This document shows positions 35,939 through 45,318 of a stretch of DNA of 64,000 nucleotides, piece by piece. The number at the start of each line of letters is the position of its first letter. Within the stretch, counting starts at the first letter, position 1. Source of the DNA: Shewanella sp. NFH-SH190041 (GTDB taxonomy: Bacteria > Pseudomonadota > Gammaproteobacteria > Enterobacterales > Shewanellaceae); the NCBI RefSeq assembly GCF_024363255.1, contig NZ_AP026070.1, positions 1,054,001 through 1,118,000 of the forward strand, in the 5' to 3' direction. A program made the translations under genes and the position numbers. Under the pieces are notes generated by a model. The model was not told where the DNA came from and did not search any database. It was given only the letters and a program-made list of their open reading frames with translations.

Positions 35939-37723
35939 ATGCGTCCTTCCCGTTACCTTGATGTGCCTGCCGATAAGATCCATTGGCAGGTGCTTGGGTT
36001 GTTATGGCCTTATCTGTTGGAATTTCGTTATCGGGTTGCTTTGGCGCTGGGGTGCCTTATCGCCGCAAAATTAGCCGCCATTGCCATGCCGTTTGTGTTG
36101 AAAGATTTGGTGGATACCCTTGATAGCAGTAAGACACCTGCGGCGTTGGCTGTGCCGGTGGCACTGGTGCTCGCCTATGGAGGCTTACGCTTTTTATCCG
36201 TCATTATTGGTGAAGTGCGCGATACCTTGTTTGGCCGGGTGACAGAGCGGGCGATTCGGCGGTTGGGGTTAACCGTGTTTACCCATTTGCATCGGCTAGA
36301 TTTGGCTTTTCATCTTGAGCGACAGACTGGCGGGCTGTCCCGAGATATTGAACGTGGTATTTCCGGTGTGTCGTTTCTGATGCGCTTTATGGTGTTCAAT
36401 ATTGGCCCGACTTTGCTGGAAATTGCCTTGGTGGTGGGCATTTTTGGCGTGAACTATGGTTGGCCATTTGCTTTAGTCACCTTAGTTGCTGTGCTGGCTT
36501 ATGGCACTTTTTCTGTTATCGCCACTGAATGGCGCACCGGTTATGTGCGTGATGCGGCGCTGGCGGATTCCACTACGAATACCCGGGCGATAGATAGCTT
36601 ACTGAATTATGAAACGGTCAAGTATTTCAATAATGAAGCTTATGAACAGCAGCGTTACGATGAGGCGTTGGCGCAGTGGGAAAAGGCTAAGCGTAATAAC
36701 CGATTATCTTTGTTTGCGCTTAACGCCGGTCAAGCACTGATTATTGCTTCGGCTATGACCGCCATGATTGGGTTGGCGGCTTATTACGTGGTTAACGGCC
36801 AGATGACTCTGGGAGATTTTGTGCTGGTTAATGCCTTTATGATGCAGCTGTTTATGCCGCTAAATTTTTTGGGATTTGTCTACCGAGAAATACGCGGCGC
36901 ACTGGCCAATATCGAACGGATGTTTTCTCTGTTGGATGTTAGGCCCGCTATTGTTGATCTTCCTACCCCCTTGATTTGTCCGGATGGGCCGGGAGAGATT
37001 GTATTTGATCGTGTGAGCTTTTGTTATGGTCAGCGGCAGGTGCTAGATCGCGTCAGTTTTACTGTCTCTCCCGGGGAAACGCTTGCTGTGGTTGGGGATA
37101 GCGGAGGTGGCAAGTCGACGCTACTCAAGTTGCTGCTGCGTTTTTATGAAGTGGGTAGCGGGCGTATTTTACTTGATGGGGTCGATATACGGCATGTATC
37201 CCAACAACAACTGCGTCGTCAGATCGCTGTGGTGCCACAAGATACTGTATTGTTTAATGATACCTTGGCAAACAATATTCGTTATGGCCGCCCTGATGCG
37301 TCGGATATAGCCATTGAGCATGCGCTGAATCTGGCACAATTGCAGCACTTTGTTACCCGTTTGCCCGAGGGGTTGGAAACCAAAGTCGGTGAGCGGGGAA
37401 TGAAGCTCTCCGGAGGGGAAAAACAGCGGGTGGCAATTGCGAGGGCAATATTGAAAGGTGCGCCAATTTTGCTATTTGATGAGGCTACTTCGTCCCTTGA
37501 TAGCCGGGCAGAGCAGGCTATTTTAACCGCAGTTAAAGCCGCAACGGCTGGACATACAGCATTGATGATTGCCCATCGTCTATCAACGGTAGTGGATGCT
37601 GACCGAATTTTAGTGCTCAAAGATGGCCAAATTGCTGAGCAAGGAGATCATTGCAGTCTGTTGGCGCAACGGGGGCATTATTACCATCTGTGGCAGCTAC
37701 AGCAGCATAGGCGTGATGAGTGA
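35939..37723 (+). CDS. Atm1-like ABC exporter (fused permease-ATPase)
   Basis: A 594-residue half-transporter. Six transmembrane helices (about residues 25-310) include RDIERGISGVSFLMRFMVFN and ALLNYETVKYFNNEAYEQQRYDEAL-type blocks (the NYETVK motif) typical of the Atm1/HMT1 family. The ATPase has Walker A GDSGGGKST, signature LSGGEKQRVAIARA, Walker B ILLFDEATSSLD and the His switch IAHRLSTV. Atm1 proteins export glutathione-linked sulfur or metal conjugates. The ATG at 35939 is used; a GTG three codons earlier is possible. Monocistronic. Confidence 0.88.
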   Translation: MRPSRYLDVPADKIHWQVLGLLWPYLLEFRYRVALALGCLIAAKLAAIAMPFVLKDLVDTLDSSKTPAALAVPVALVLAYGGLRFLSVIIGEVRDTLFGRVTERAIRRLGLTVFTHLHRLDLAFHLERQTGGLSRDIERGISGVSFLMRFMVFNIGPTLLEIALVVGIFGVNYGWPFALVTLVAVLAYGTFSVIATEWRTGYVRDAALADSTTNTRAIDSLLNYETVKYFNNEAYEQQRYDEALAQWEKAKRNNRLSLFALNAGQALIIASAMTAMIGLAAYYVVNGQMTLGDFVLVNAFMMQLFMPLNFLGFVYREIRGALANIERMFSLLDVRPAIVDLPTPLICPDGPGEIVFDRVSFCYGQRQVLDRVSFTVSPGETLAVVGDSGGGKSTLLKLLLRFYEVGSGRILLDGVDIRHVSQQQLRRQIAVVPQDTVLFNDTLANNIRYGRPDASDIAIEHALNLAQLQHFVTRLPEGLETKVGERGMKLSGGEKQRVAIARAILKGAPILLFDEATSSLDSRAEQAILTAVKAATAGHTALMIAHRLSTVVDADRILVLKDGQIAEQGDHCSLLAQRGHYYHLWQLQQHRRDE

Positions 37724-37809
37724 GCCTTTGTTACTAAGATATATTCAGATCAGGTTCAGCTGGTGTTCGCTACAGTGAGCTTAGCTTAGTGAAACAGGGA
37801 ATGGATACC

Positions 37810-38013
37810 ATGCTATTGGATGTTGCGATTGAAGGTGGTGATAGGCTTGGGCAGTTTGATTGGTGCCAAATTAGTCAGACATTGGCGCAGCGCGGCTTGA
37901 GTCATCAGGCGCTGGAAAATGTGTATGCGCAATTGCAGGCTGATATCAGAGTCTCTACCCGAGGACTAACATTGGCAAAGTGTGAGCAGCAAGCGGCAGT
38001 GAATAAATGCTGA
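37810..38013 (+). CDS. small hypothetical protein
   Basis: About 67 residues if the ATG at 37810 is used, with CAGGGA about 9 nt upstream; ATG 37801 and GTG 37789 are alternatives. The product has no signal or membrane segment. A helical central part (ISQTLAQRGLSHQALENVYAQLQ) ends in two Cys. It lies between the ABC exporter and a hairpin. No family recognised. Confidence 0.45.
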   Translation: MLLDVAIEGGDRLGQFDWCQISQTLAQRGLSHQALENVYAQLQADIRVSTRGLTLAKCEQQAAVNKC

Positions 38014-38034
38014 CAACATCATCGGGATAGGCAT

Positions 38035-38066
38035 TCCCGCCGGGAAGTCATCGCTAACCGGCGGGA
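38035..38066. terminator. hairpin between two convergent small genes
   Basis: TCCCGCCGG (38035-38043) pairs perfectly with CCGGCGGGA (38058-38066). There is no T-run, so it is only a possible terminator. Confidence 0.5.
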
Positions 38067-38075
38067 GGGTGATGT

Positions 38076-38273
38076 TTACAGGTGAAGCTTACCTGCTTGC
38101 CAAGCATCACAAGTCAGGGGTGACGGTGGCGCTGGGGTAAAAGCAGGCTTTAGACGGATAATTTTTCCATCACGGTAGCAAAGCATTTCTCCTTCCAACT
38201 CAGTGAAACGCAGACAGGTCCGGCAACTGGCACCGGCTGATTGGCATAACGACGTGGATTGAATGCTATTCAT
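38076..38273 (-). CDS. small four-cysteine protein, possible metal-binding
   Basis: A 65-residue protein with MNSIQSTSLCQSAGASCRTC at the start, CYRDGK in the middle and CDAW near the end. The spacing CxxC...C...CxxW resembles small zinc-ribbon or iron-sulfur proteins with CxxCxxF and CxxW motifs. AGGTG lies about 11 nt upstream of the ATG at 38273; an earlier ATG at 38280 meets a stop. It is isolated. I cannot name the family. Confidence 0.6.
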   Translation of the reverse strand: MNSIQSTSLCQSAGASCRTCLRFTELEGEMLCYRDGKIIRLKPAFTPAPPSPLTCDAWQAGKLHL

Positions 38274-38633
38274 TTCTCATTGCACCTTTTGTAGGGACAG
38301 TGTTACTCGCAAAATACCTTTTTTTGTGAGCTGACTCATGAAAACGGGGTGATAATATCCATGCTGCTGTGCAAATTCAAATCAATTTCATCACTTTATT
38401 TGAATTAACTCACATTGTTTTATTAATGTTTTTTGCATGTTTATTTATGTGTAATTTTCGTGTTTTTATATTGTAAATTTTAGTCTGGTTGTTTTTTCAT
38501 CGTCATTGTTTTGCTACGCGGTGAAAATATGGCTGTAAAGTTCCATGGTCAGAAAACCCATATTTAAATGGGGTGTTTGTCTGGCTGATAAAGGCATATG
38601 CTGGCAGGTAACAATGACTTAATTGGGGGTTAT
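38274..38633. other. AT-rich divergent intergenic region upstream of fpr
   Basis: About 360 bp without a supported gene. It is markedly AT-rich, holds the inverted repeat at 38374-38406 and must contain promoters for the small Cys protein and fpr. Confidence 0.6.
38374..38406. promoter_or_regulatory. 9-bp inverted repeat, 15-bp spacer
   Basis: AATTCAAAT (38374-38382) and ATTTGAATT (38398-38406) are exact complements. The halves are 24 bp centre to centre, a plausible two-turn regulator site. The regulator is unknown. Confidence 0.4.
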
Positions 38634-39377
38634 ATGTGGACAACCGGAACTGTAATTGAGCGGATTGATTGGAATGACAGACTCTTTTCTCTGCGAATTA
38701 AATCCGAACTGGCACCTTTTAAAGCCGGGCAGTTTATTAAGCTCAGTCAGGTGCAAGGGGATAAACGTATTGCTCGGGCTTACTCTCTGGTCAATGCGCC
38801 TGGCGCGCCTTGGCAAGAGGTGTTGGCCGTGACGGTAGAAGAGGGGCAACTCTCACCAGCACTGCATGAGTTGGCTGTTGGTGACAGTATCGATATTACC
38901 CCCAGTGCCAATGGCTTTATGACACTGGATGAATTACCAGAGAATATGGGACGACATCTTTGGTTGCTGGCCACCGGTACTGCAATCGGGCCTTTTATTT
39001 CAATGTTGGAAACGCCAGCACCTTGGCAAAGGTTTGAACAGATTGTGCTGGTTTATGGTGTGCGTTTGGCTGAAGATTTAGCCTATTGGACTCGGCTAGA
39101 GGAGCTAGCGGCGCTTTATCCAGGTCAATTGGTGCTGGTTCCTTGTGTAACGCGAGAGGCCGTTAAAGGGGCTCTTGGTTGTCGTATTCCAGCTGGCTTA
39201 GCTGATGGCAGTATCGAGCAACAGGCTGGGATTAACATCAATGCCCAGGATGCTCAGGTGATGCTGTGTGGTAACCCGGAGATGGTGGCTGATGCGTTGA
39301 TTGAACTACAGGGGCGGGGCTTGGTGAAGAACCTACGCCGGACACCGGGTCAGATTACCATGGAGAAATACTGGTAA
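38634..39377 (+). CDS. fpr: ferredoxin/flavodoxin-NADP+ reductase Fpr
   Basis: A 247-residue FAD enzyme that moves electrons between NADPH and ferredoxin or flavodoxin. The FAD motif RAYSLVNAP, the pyrophosphate block LATGTAIGPFISML, the NADP block VLCGNPEMVAD-like MLCGNPEMVADALI, and the C-terminal EKYW match E. coli Fpr. ATG at 38634 follows GGGGG; the upstream ATG at 38598 is weaker. Monocistronic. Confidence 0.93.
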   Translation: MWTTGTVIERIDWNDRLFSLRIKSELAPFKAGQFIKLSQVQGDKRIARAYSLVNAPGAPWQEVLAVTVEEGQLSPALHELAVGDSIDITPSANGFMTLDELPENMGRHLWLLATGTAIGPFISMLETPAPWQRFEQIVLVYGVRLAEDLAYWTRLEELAALYPGQLVLVPCVTREAVKGALGCRIPAGLADGSIEQQAGININAQDAQVMLCGNPEMVADALIELQGRGLVKNLRRTPGQITMEKYW

Positions 39378-39506
39378 CGCTTCACAGAGAGTGTTTGGCT
39401 TAGTTCAAGTTACATCACGCTAGGGGTGACTATCTTTTTGTCAGTAACACCTTATATGTTAATCAATTGTTGAACACCTGATTGCCTTTCTGTATCCTGC
39501 TTTGAT

Positions 39507-39521
39507 TGAGAACGATTATCA
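39507..39521. promoter_or_regulatory. Fur box upstream of fbpA
   Basis: TGAGAAC-G-ATTATCA matches the Fur 7-1-7 pattern at 12 of 14 positions. It lies 45 bp before the fbpA start, a promoter-overlapping position. Confidence 0.8.
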
Positions 39522-39566
39522 TTGTCCCCGGGTTGCTGTCGCGCCGCCCGGTTACAGGAGCAGGGA

Positions 39567-40586
39567 ATGAGCAGAGCAAGAACATTGATCATGGCAGGGG
39601 CTTTCTTCCTCGCCGGTGGGGTATCGCTGATAGCACAGGCTACTGAGAAGGTAACAGTATATTCGTATCGGCAGCCATTTTTGATTGAGCCTCTGTTGCA
39701 GGATTTTACGGATAAAACCGGCATTGATGTTGAACTGGTCTTTGCCAAAAAAGGCCTCACTCAGCGCCTCGCCCGTGAAGGGCGGCTATCGCCGGCGGAT
39801 CTGGTGCTGACATCGGATTTTTCCCGTTTGATGACATTGGTTGAGCGGGATTTGACCTCGCCGGTTAATAGCTCTGTGTTACAGCAAAATATTCCGGTGC
39901 AATTTCGGGCTGGGGATAATCAATGGTTTGCTTTAACAATGCGGGTTCGTAATATCTACTCTTCCAAAACACGGCTGGGGAAACTGGCGATCAATTATGA
40001 AGATTTAGCTAACCCAGAATACAAGGGCAAGATCTGCAGTCGCAGTGGTAAGCATCCTTATAATATCGCTTTAGTAGCCTCTATGATTGCCCACCATGGT
40101 GAAGCGGAAACCAAAACTTGGCTCACTGGGCTCAAAGCCAATCTGGCGCGCCGTCCTCAAGGTAATGACCGCGCTCAGGTTAAGGCCGTCGAGCAAGGAT
40201 TATGTGATTTGGCATTGGGTAACAGTTATTACCTTGGCAAGATGATTAATAATCCTAAGCAGCGAGCTTGGGCCGATGCTGTTGAAATTAACTTTCCTAA
40301 TCAAACTGGCCGTGGTGCCCATATCAATGTATCAGGGATGGCGTTAACCAAATATGCTCCCAATCGCCCAGCTGCGGTGAAGCTGATGGAGTATCTTGCA
40401 TCTGATCGTGCGCAGCAGCGTTATGCTGAAGCGAATTATGAATACCCGGTTAAACCTGGTGTGACAGAATCTGCGTTGGTCGCATCCTGGGGCGCGTTTC
40501 GTCCAGACAATTTACCTATTCAGGCACTTGCGGATTATCACAAGGCGGCGGTGCGCCTGCTTGATGAAGTCCGTTTTGATCTCTAA
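39567..40586 (+). CDS. fbpA: periplasmic Fe(III)-binding protein FbpA/FutA type
   Basis: A 339-residue periplasmic binding protein with signal peptide (MSRARTLIMAGAFFLAGG, cleavage near AQA-TEK). VTVYSYRQPFLIEPLLQDFTDKTGI is the family start, and the paired iron-binding Tyr are likely in GNSYYLG (about residue 225). It captures ferric iron for FbpBC. ATG at 39567 follows CAGGAGCAGGGA. The Fur box upstream indicates repression in iron-rich conditions. Confidence 0.9.
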   Translation: MSRARTLIMAGAFFLAGGVSLIAQATEKVTVYSYRQPFLIEPLLQDFTDKTGIDVELVFAKKGLTQRLAREGRLSPADLVLTSDFSRLMTLVERDLTSPVNSSVLQQNIPVQFRAGDNQWFALTMRVRNIYSSKTRLGKLAINYEDLANPEYKGKICSRSGKHPYNIALVASMIAHHGEAETKTWLTGLKANLARRPQGNDRAQVKAVEQGLCDLALGNSYYLGKMINNPKQRAWADAVEINFPNQTGRGAHINVSGMALTKYAPNRPAAVKLMEYLASDRAQQRYAEANYEYPVKPGVTESALVASWGAFRPDNLPIQALADYHKAAVRLLDEVRFDL

Positions 40587-40721
40587 ATGCGCTGCATTGA
40601 AGGTGCATCAACATGTTGGTATAAGCGTATTCGTGCAGCCGGTTATTGATGTACCGGGCGTTCGTGATGGTATCAGCCTTATTGCGGGGCTGATGGCGCA
40701 ATATCACAACGGAGCAGATCT

Positions 40722-42371
40722 GTGATCCCCGCATTGCCTCGGCGTTGGTCGCTACTTAGCTTTGGGCTGGCACTTTTATTATTGCTGCCGGCGTTTGCGT
40801 TATTGGGGCAGGCGCTATTGGGACAGGCCGAGCTTGGTCGCGATAATGTCTTTGCTCACCTATTAGCGACAGTGCTGCCCAGTTATATTGCTAATACTCT
40901 ATTGTTGATGTTACTGGTGTGTATTGGGGCGTTGTTGTTGGCCATTCCAGCCGCTTGGCTAGTTGCTCGCTGTGACTTTCCCGGGCGAGGTCTATTTCAA
41001 TGGGGGCTCTTGTTACCACTGGCCATGCCGGGGTATCTGGTTGCTTACGTTTATACCGATATGCTCGATTATGCCGGGCCGGTGCAACAATGGCTGCGAG
41101 CCATGTTCCATTGGCAGTCTGCTGACGATTACGTTTTCCCTTCCGTGCGCTCCTTGGGTGGGGCTGCTTTTATGCTGGCGCTGGTGTTGTTTCCATATAT
41201 TTATCTTTTGGGGCGCACCGCATTTATGGAACAATCGCTCAATTTGTTGCAGGCGACTCGGGTGATGGGGTGTCGCCCTTGGCAAAGTTTTTGGCGTTTT
41301 AGTCTTCCAATGGCAAGACCCGCATTGGCGGTGGGCGTGGCATTAGTTGCAATGGAGACGGCTGCCGATTTTGCCACTGTCAGTTATTTTGCTGTACCTA
41401 CCTTAACTACAGCTGTGTATGACACTTGGCTGGAATATGGCAGTTTAACTGCTGCGGCCCGTTTGTCCTTGATTATGCTGCTGGTGATTTTTGTCTTGAT
41501 TGGCTCTGAGCGCTACGCCAGGCGTCGGCAGCAGCTATTTCAGAAACCCGCTGCGACCCCATTGCCCCGTTATATGTTGCAGGGGCATTTGGCATTATTG
41601 GCCAGTGGTTACTGCGCGTTATTGCTGCTACTCGCCTTTGGATTGCCGTTTATGGCGCTGCTGCGTTATGTCTGGCTATATTGGGGCGAAACCCAAATGA
41701 TGCAGTTTTTTCACTATGGGTTGAATAGCCTATTGCTCGCGCTTGGTGTCAGTGTTTTGTGTATCGTTATGGCATTAGCGTTACTGTTTATTCGTCGCGT
41801 TAGCCCCAGAGTCGAGGACCAATTGCCAGTGCAGTTAGCTGCAACGGGGTATGCCCTTCCAGGAACCGTGCTGGCCATCGGGGTGCTAGTGCCTTTAACC
41901 CTGACTGATTTTGCTGTTAATGATTTGGCTGATTGGTTGGACGTAAGGGGACCGGGCTTGGTGTTGAGCGGTTCGATTCTGGCGCTGATTTTTGCGTTTT
42001 GTGTGCGCTTTTCTGCCATCGCCATCGGCAGTGTGGAGAGCAGTTATCGCCGCATCGCCCCATCATTGGATATGGCGGCTTTAACCTTGGGGCTGCGACC
42101 GGCAGCGCTATTTTTTCAGGTGCATTTACCTTTGCTGTGGCGGGGCATTTTTGCGGGCATGCTGTTGGTTTTTATTGAGGCGATGAAAGAATTACCTGCA
42201 GCGCTGTTACTGCGGCCGGTGGGGTATGAAAATCTGGCCACCTATGTATATCAGTTTGTCTCTGATGAGCAGCTGGAGCTGGGGGCCGTTGCGGCAGTTG
42301 TTATTGTGCTGTTGGGGCTGGTGCCTTTGGTGTATCTCAACCATTCTCTGGAGCGAAGCGAACATTCATGA
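40722..42371 (+). CDS. fbpB: Fe(III) ABC importer permease FbpB
   Basis: A 549-residue duplicated permease with about twelve helices and two EAA-type coupling loops (QATRVMGCRPWQSFWRFSLP and AALTLGLRPAALFFQVHLPL). Start is GTG at 40722, with GGAG about 8 nt upstream; 135 bp separate it from fbpA with no gene between. It forms the channel for ferric iron. Its stop overlaps the fbpC start (ATGA). Confidence 0.9.
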   Translation: MIPALPRRWSLLSFGLALLLLLPAFALLGQALLGQAELGRDNVFAHLLATVLPSYIANTLLLMLLVCIGALLLAIPAAWLVARCDFPGRGLFQWGLLLPLAMPGYLVAYVYTDMLDYAGPVQQWLRAMFHWQSADDYVFPSVRSLGGAAFMLALVLFPYIYLLGRTAFMEQSLNLLQATRVMGCRPWQSFWRFSLPMARPALAVGVALVAMETAADFATVSYFAVPTLTTAVYDTWLEYGSLTAAARLSLIMLLVIFVLIGSERYARRRQQLFQKPAATPLPRYMLQGHLALLASGYCALLLLLAFGLPFMALLRYVWLYWGETQMMQFFHYGLNSLLLALGVSVLCIVMALALLFIRRVSPRVEDQLPVQLAATGYALPGTVLAIGVLVPLTLTDFAVNDLADWLDVRGPGLVLSGSILALIFAFCVRFSAIAIGSVESSYRRIAPSLDMAALTLGLRPAALFFQVHLPLLWRGIFAGMLLVFIEAMKELPAALLLRPVGYENLATYVYQFVSDEQLELGAVAAVVIVLLGLVPLVYLNHSLERSEHS

Positions 42372-43396
42372 TGGCACTGTCGATTAGTGGCGTAAGCTGT
42401 GAATATCAAGGTTTTTCGGTACTCAAACGGTTAGATCTTGAGGTTAAACGTGGCGATATTCTCGCACTGTTAGGCCCCAGTGGGTGTGGCAAAACGACTT
42501 TATTGCGGGTGATTGCTGGGCTGCAGTCTATCAGTGGCGGACAAGTCGATATCCTTGGGCACTGTGTTGATGACGGTACACAGTGGCTACCCAGTGAACA
42601 GCGTGGCATTGGCATGATTTTTCAAGATTATGCGCTTTTTCCACATCTGGATGTGGCGGAGAACATTCTGTTTGGGGTGAGGAATGTGGGCAAGGCTGAG
42701 CGGCAGAGGTTACTGGATGAGATGCTGGCACTGGTGAAATTAACCGGTCTAGCCGACCGTTATCCCCATGAGTTATCGGGTGGGCAGCAGCAGCGAGTTG
42801 CGATTGCCCGGGCGTTAGCGTATCAACCGAAACTCTTGTTATTAGATGAGCCTTTTTCCAACATTGATGCTCAGGTGCGCACTGAGCTGATCCAGGAACT
42901 GCGTGAGATCCTGATCCGTCGTGGTATTACGGCGGTGTTTGTGACCCATAGCAAGGATGAAGCCTTTGTATTTGCCGATAAGTTGGCGCTGTTTAAAGAC
43001 GGACGCATTGTGCAGCAGGGCAGTGCGGAGAACTTATATTGGCAACCTGCAGAAAAATATGTCGCAGACTTCTTGGGGAGTGGAAATTATATGCCGGTTC
43101 AGGTGCGGGATAGTTTCCACGTTGATACTCCGCTAGGCCCTTTGGTGAGCACCAGTGCCTTACCCCATCCGGCCGCATACAGTGGTGAGCTTTTGCTGCG
43201 GCCTCAGCAACTAAAGTTGGAGCCGTCTGAGCAGGGCGTTGGCGTGATCCGGCAAAGGCGCTTTCTTGGGAACGTGTGCCACTATCAAGTTGAGATTGAT
43301 GCACTCTTGTTGGAAGTGCGTAGCCAATTAACCCAATTGTTGCCAGGGCAGAAAGTGATGTTACGCACCGATGCTCATCCCTTAGTGATTTTTTGA
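42368..43396 (+). CDS. fbpC: Fe(III) ABC importer ATPase FbpC
   Basis: A 342-residue ATPase: Walker A GPSGCGKTT, signature LSGGQQQRVAIARAL, Walker B LLLLDEPFSNID, switch VTHSKDEAF. A C-terminal regulatory OB domain (about residue 240 on) includes LLLRPQQLKLEP, as in FbpC/PotA-type proteins. The ATG at 42368 overlaps the fbpB stop; the adjacent ATG at 42371 is an alternative. Last gene of the Fur-controlled operon. Confidence 0.92.
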   Translation: MMALSISGVSCEYQGFSVLKRLDLEVKRGDILALLGPSGCGKTTLLRVIAGLQSISGGQVDILGHCVDDGTQWLPSEQRGIGMIFQDYALFPHLDVAENILFGVRNVGKAERQRLLDEMLALVKLTGLADRYPHELSGGQQQRVAIARALAYQPKLLLLDEPFSNIDAQVRTELIQELREILIRRGITAVFVTHSKDEAFVFADKLALFKDGRIVQQGSAENLYWQPAEKYVADFLGSGNYMPVQVRDSFHVDTPLGPLVSTSALPHPAAYSGELLLRPQQLKLEPSEQGVGVIRQRRFLGNVCHYQVEIDALLLEVRSQLTQLLPGQKVMLRTDAHPLVIF

Positions 43397-43545
43397 CAGG
43401 AATATGCCGTGTTGTAACTTGATTTTGCTAACCTGTGGATATGTATCACACTTTTTCATCTTAATGTGCTGTCTGTTTCAATATTGCGGTAAAGTTGCCT
43501 CTTAATGTTACTGAAGATAATGTAATGCACAAAGGTGAGACAAAA

Positions 43546-44481
43546 ATGGAAAATCAGGTTATGTCACGGGAACAGCTAGGAATTTGCGCCGAAGGAAATT
43601 TGCACAGTGTTTACCTGATGTTGAATGCCAATGATGGGGTAGAACAGCAGCTTCGACCCAGTATCGCCAATATTGCTCATTATATTCATGAATTAACGGA
43701 TCAGTATGCTGACTGTGCCTTTAATGGTTTTGTTGCCGTAGGTGCGAATTACTGGGATACGCTGTATCCGGCGTCTCGTCCGGCAAAGCTGAAGCCCTTT
43801 CCGGCAATGGAAGCCGGTAACCGTGATGCACCTGCACTGGAGCACGATCTGTTTGTCCATCTGCGGGCAGATCGATTAGATGTGCTGCACCTGGTAGCTA
43901 GTGATGTTTGCTGCATGTTGGAAGATTTAACTGAGCTGGTGGATGAAGAGCGGGGATTCCGCTTTATGGATAGCCGGGATTTAACCGGCTTTGTGGATGG
44001 CACGGAAAACCCTAAAGGGCTGCAGCGTCAGGCGGTTGCTTTAGTCGGGGATGAGGATAATGCCTTTGCCGGTGGCAGTTATATTCATGTACAGAAATAT
44101 GCTCATAACCTGACAAAATGGCAGCGTCTAGCTGTAAAAAAACAAGAAGATATTATTGGGCGTACTAAGCAGGATAATATTGAATATGCCTCTGAAGATA
44201 AGCCATTAACCAGTCATATAAAGCGGGTGAACCTGAAAGATGAGCAGGGGAACGCAATGGAGATTTTGCGTCAGAGCATGCCTTATGGCTCAGTTAAGCA
44301 ACAGGGGTTGATGTTTATTGCAACTTGTCGGACACCAGAGCATTTTGAAAAAATGCTGCAATCTATGGTTCATGGCGATGGGGAAGGAAACCATGATCAT
44401 CTGATGCACTTTACCAAAGCGATGACCGGCTCATCCTTTTTTGCACCATCGTTAGATTATCTGCTCAAATACGCGGAATAA
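43546..44481 (+). CDS. DyP-type haem peroxidase
   Basis: A 311-residue dye-decolourising peroxidase of the cytosolic class (YfeX/TyrA type). The GxxDG motif appears as GFVDGTENP near residue 150 with its catalytic Asp. The distal Arg sits in LRQSMPYG. The proximal haem His is probably in YIHVQKYAHNL. ATG at 43546 follows AAGGTGAG; the longer frame lacks this. It lies directly downstream of the iron importer, suggesting a link to haem or oxidative metabolism. A strong terminator follows. Confidence 0.92.
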   Translation: MENQVMSREQLGICAEGNLHSVYLMLNANDGVEQQLRPSIANIAHYIHELTDQYADCAFNGFVAVGANYWDTLYPASRPAKLKPFPAMEAGNRDAPALEHDLFVHLRADRLDVLHLVASDVCCMLEDLTELVDEERGFRFMDSRDLTGFVDGTENPKGLQRQAVALVGDEDNAFAGGSYIHVQKYAHNLTKWQRLAVKKQEDIIGRTKQDNIEYASEDKPLTSHIKRVNLKDEQGNAMEILRQSMPYGSVKQQGLMFIATCRTPEHFEKMLQSMVHGDGEGNHDHLMHFTKAMTGSSFFAPSLDYLLKYAE

Positions 44482-44499
44482 TGTTTCTTTAGATGATAA

Positions 44500-44536
44500 A
44501 AAACGCCCCAAACGGCTTATCAGTTTGGGGCGTTTT
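44500..44536. terminator. strong bidirectional terminator
   Basis: AAAACGCCCCAAAC (44500-44513) pairs perfectly with GTTTGGGGCGTTTT (44523-44536). It lies between convergent DyP and argR. Confidence 0.92.
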
Positions 44537-44551
44537 GCTATTTGTTGCGAA

Positions 44552-45022
44552 TTAATCATTGTAGTTAAACAGATTTTTTACGGTTTCTAATGTGTCTTCA
44601 ATATCATCAATATTAGACGGACAGATGAAAATTGTATCATCACCGGCAATGGTGCCTAAAATGCCTTCCGGTTTACCAATAGAGTCTAATAGGCGGGCAA
44701 TTAATTGTGCGGCTCCTGGACTGGTTCTAACCACAATCATGGTTTGGTTATGGTCAACGTCAATAACCAAATTTTTGACCGGACTGCTTGCTGTGGGAAC
44801 GCCTAGCTCGGCGGGCAGGCAATAAACCATTTCCTGTTTGGCATTGCGGGTACGCACTGCGCCAAACTTGCTCAGCATGCGGGAAACTTTTGATTGGTTA
44901 ATATTGCTGAACCCTTCTGCCTGTAGAGCATTGACGATCTCGCTTTGAGAGCCAAATCGCTCCTCTTTTAGCAGGGCTTTAAATACTTTGATGAGTTCAT
45001 CTTGGTTTTTGCTACTGGCCAT
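44552..45022 (-). CDS. argR: arginine repressor ArgR
   Basis: A 156-residue hexameric repressor. The winged helix-turn-helix ([36 protein letters not shown]) is followed by the arginine-binding core ([28 protein letters not shown]). The ATG at 45022 gives the usual length; an ATG seven codons earlier is possible. A perfect ARG box at 45102-45115 in the promoter implies self-regulation. Divergent from mdh. Confidence 0.92.
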   Translation of the reverse strand: MASSKNQDELIKVFKALLKEERFGSQSEIVNALQAEGFSNINQSKVSRMLSKFGAVRTRNAKQEMVYCLPAELGVPTASSPVKNLVIDVDHNQTMIVVRTSPGAAQLIARLLDSIGKPEGILGTIAGDDTIFICPSNIDDIEDTLETVKNLFNYND

Positions 45023-45101
45023 AACTGTCTTTTTGTTATTCATATAAACAGATTTATTGTGAATATTTTCAGCAATAGTGTCAATGTGATAGCAGTTACA
45101 G

Positions 45102-45115
45102 TGAATAAAAATTCA
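45102..45115. promoter_or_regulatory. ARG box (ArgR operator)
   Basis: TGAAT-AAAA-ATTCA is an exact core match to the ARG-box pattern. It lies about 80 bp upstream of argR in the 296-bp argR-mdh intergenic region. Confidence 0.82.
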
Positions 45116-45318
45116 TTCTAAATATAGCTGATCATTTAGTTCTCCGGATGTTAGAGAATATAGATAAATTTTTGTGTTAATAAAAATTAAAAATACAGGG
45201 TGTTTGGTGAAAAATTGGTGTGTTTGATTGAAATTTTTGTGTTGCTGCAGTAATGTCAGCGTCAGGAAATTAGATGTATATCACATATATCAATAATGGA
45301 ATATAGACGGAGATAACG

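Noticed and set aside
40528..40725. Open frame bridging fbpA and fbpB
   Set aside because: Overlaps the fbpA end out of frame and has no ribosome site; shadow frame.
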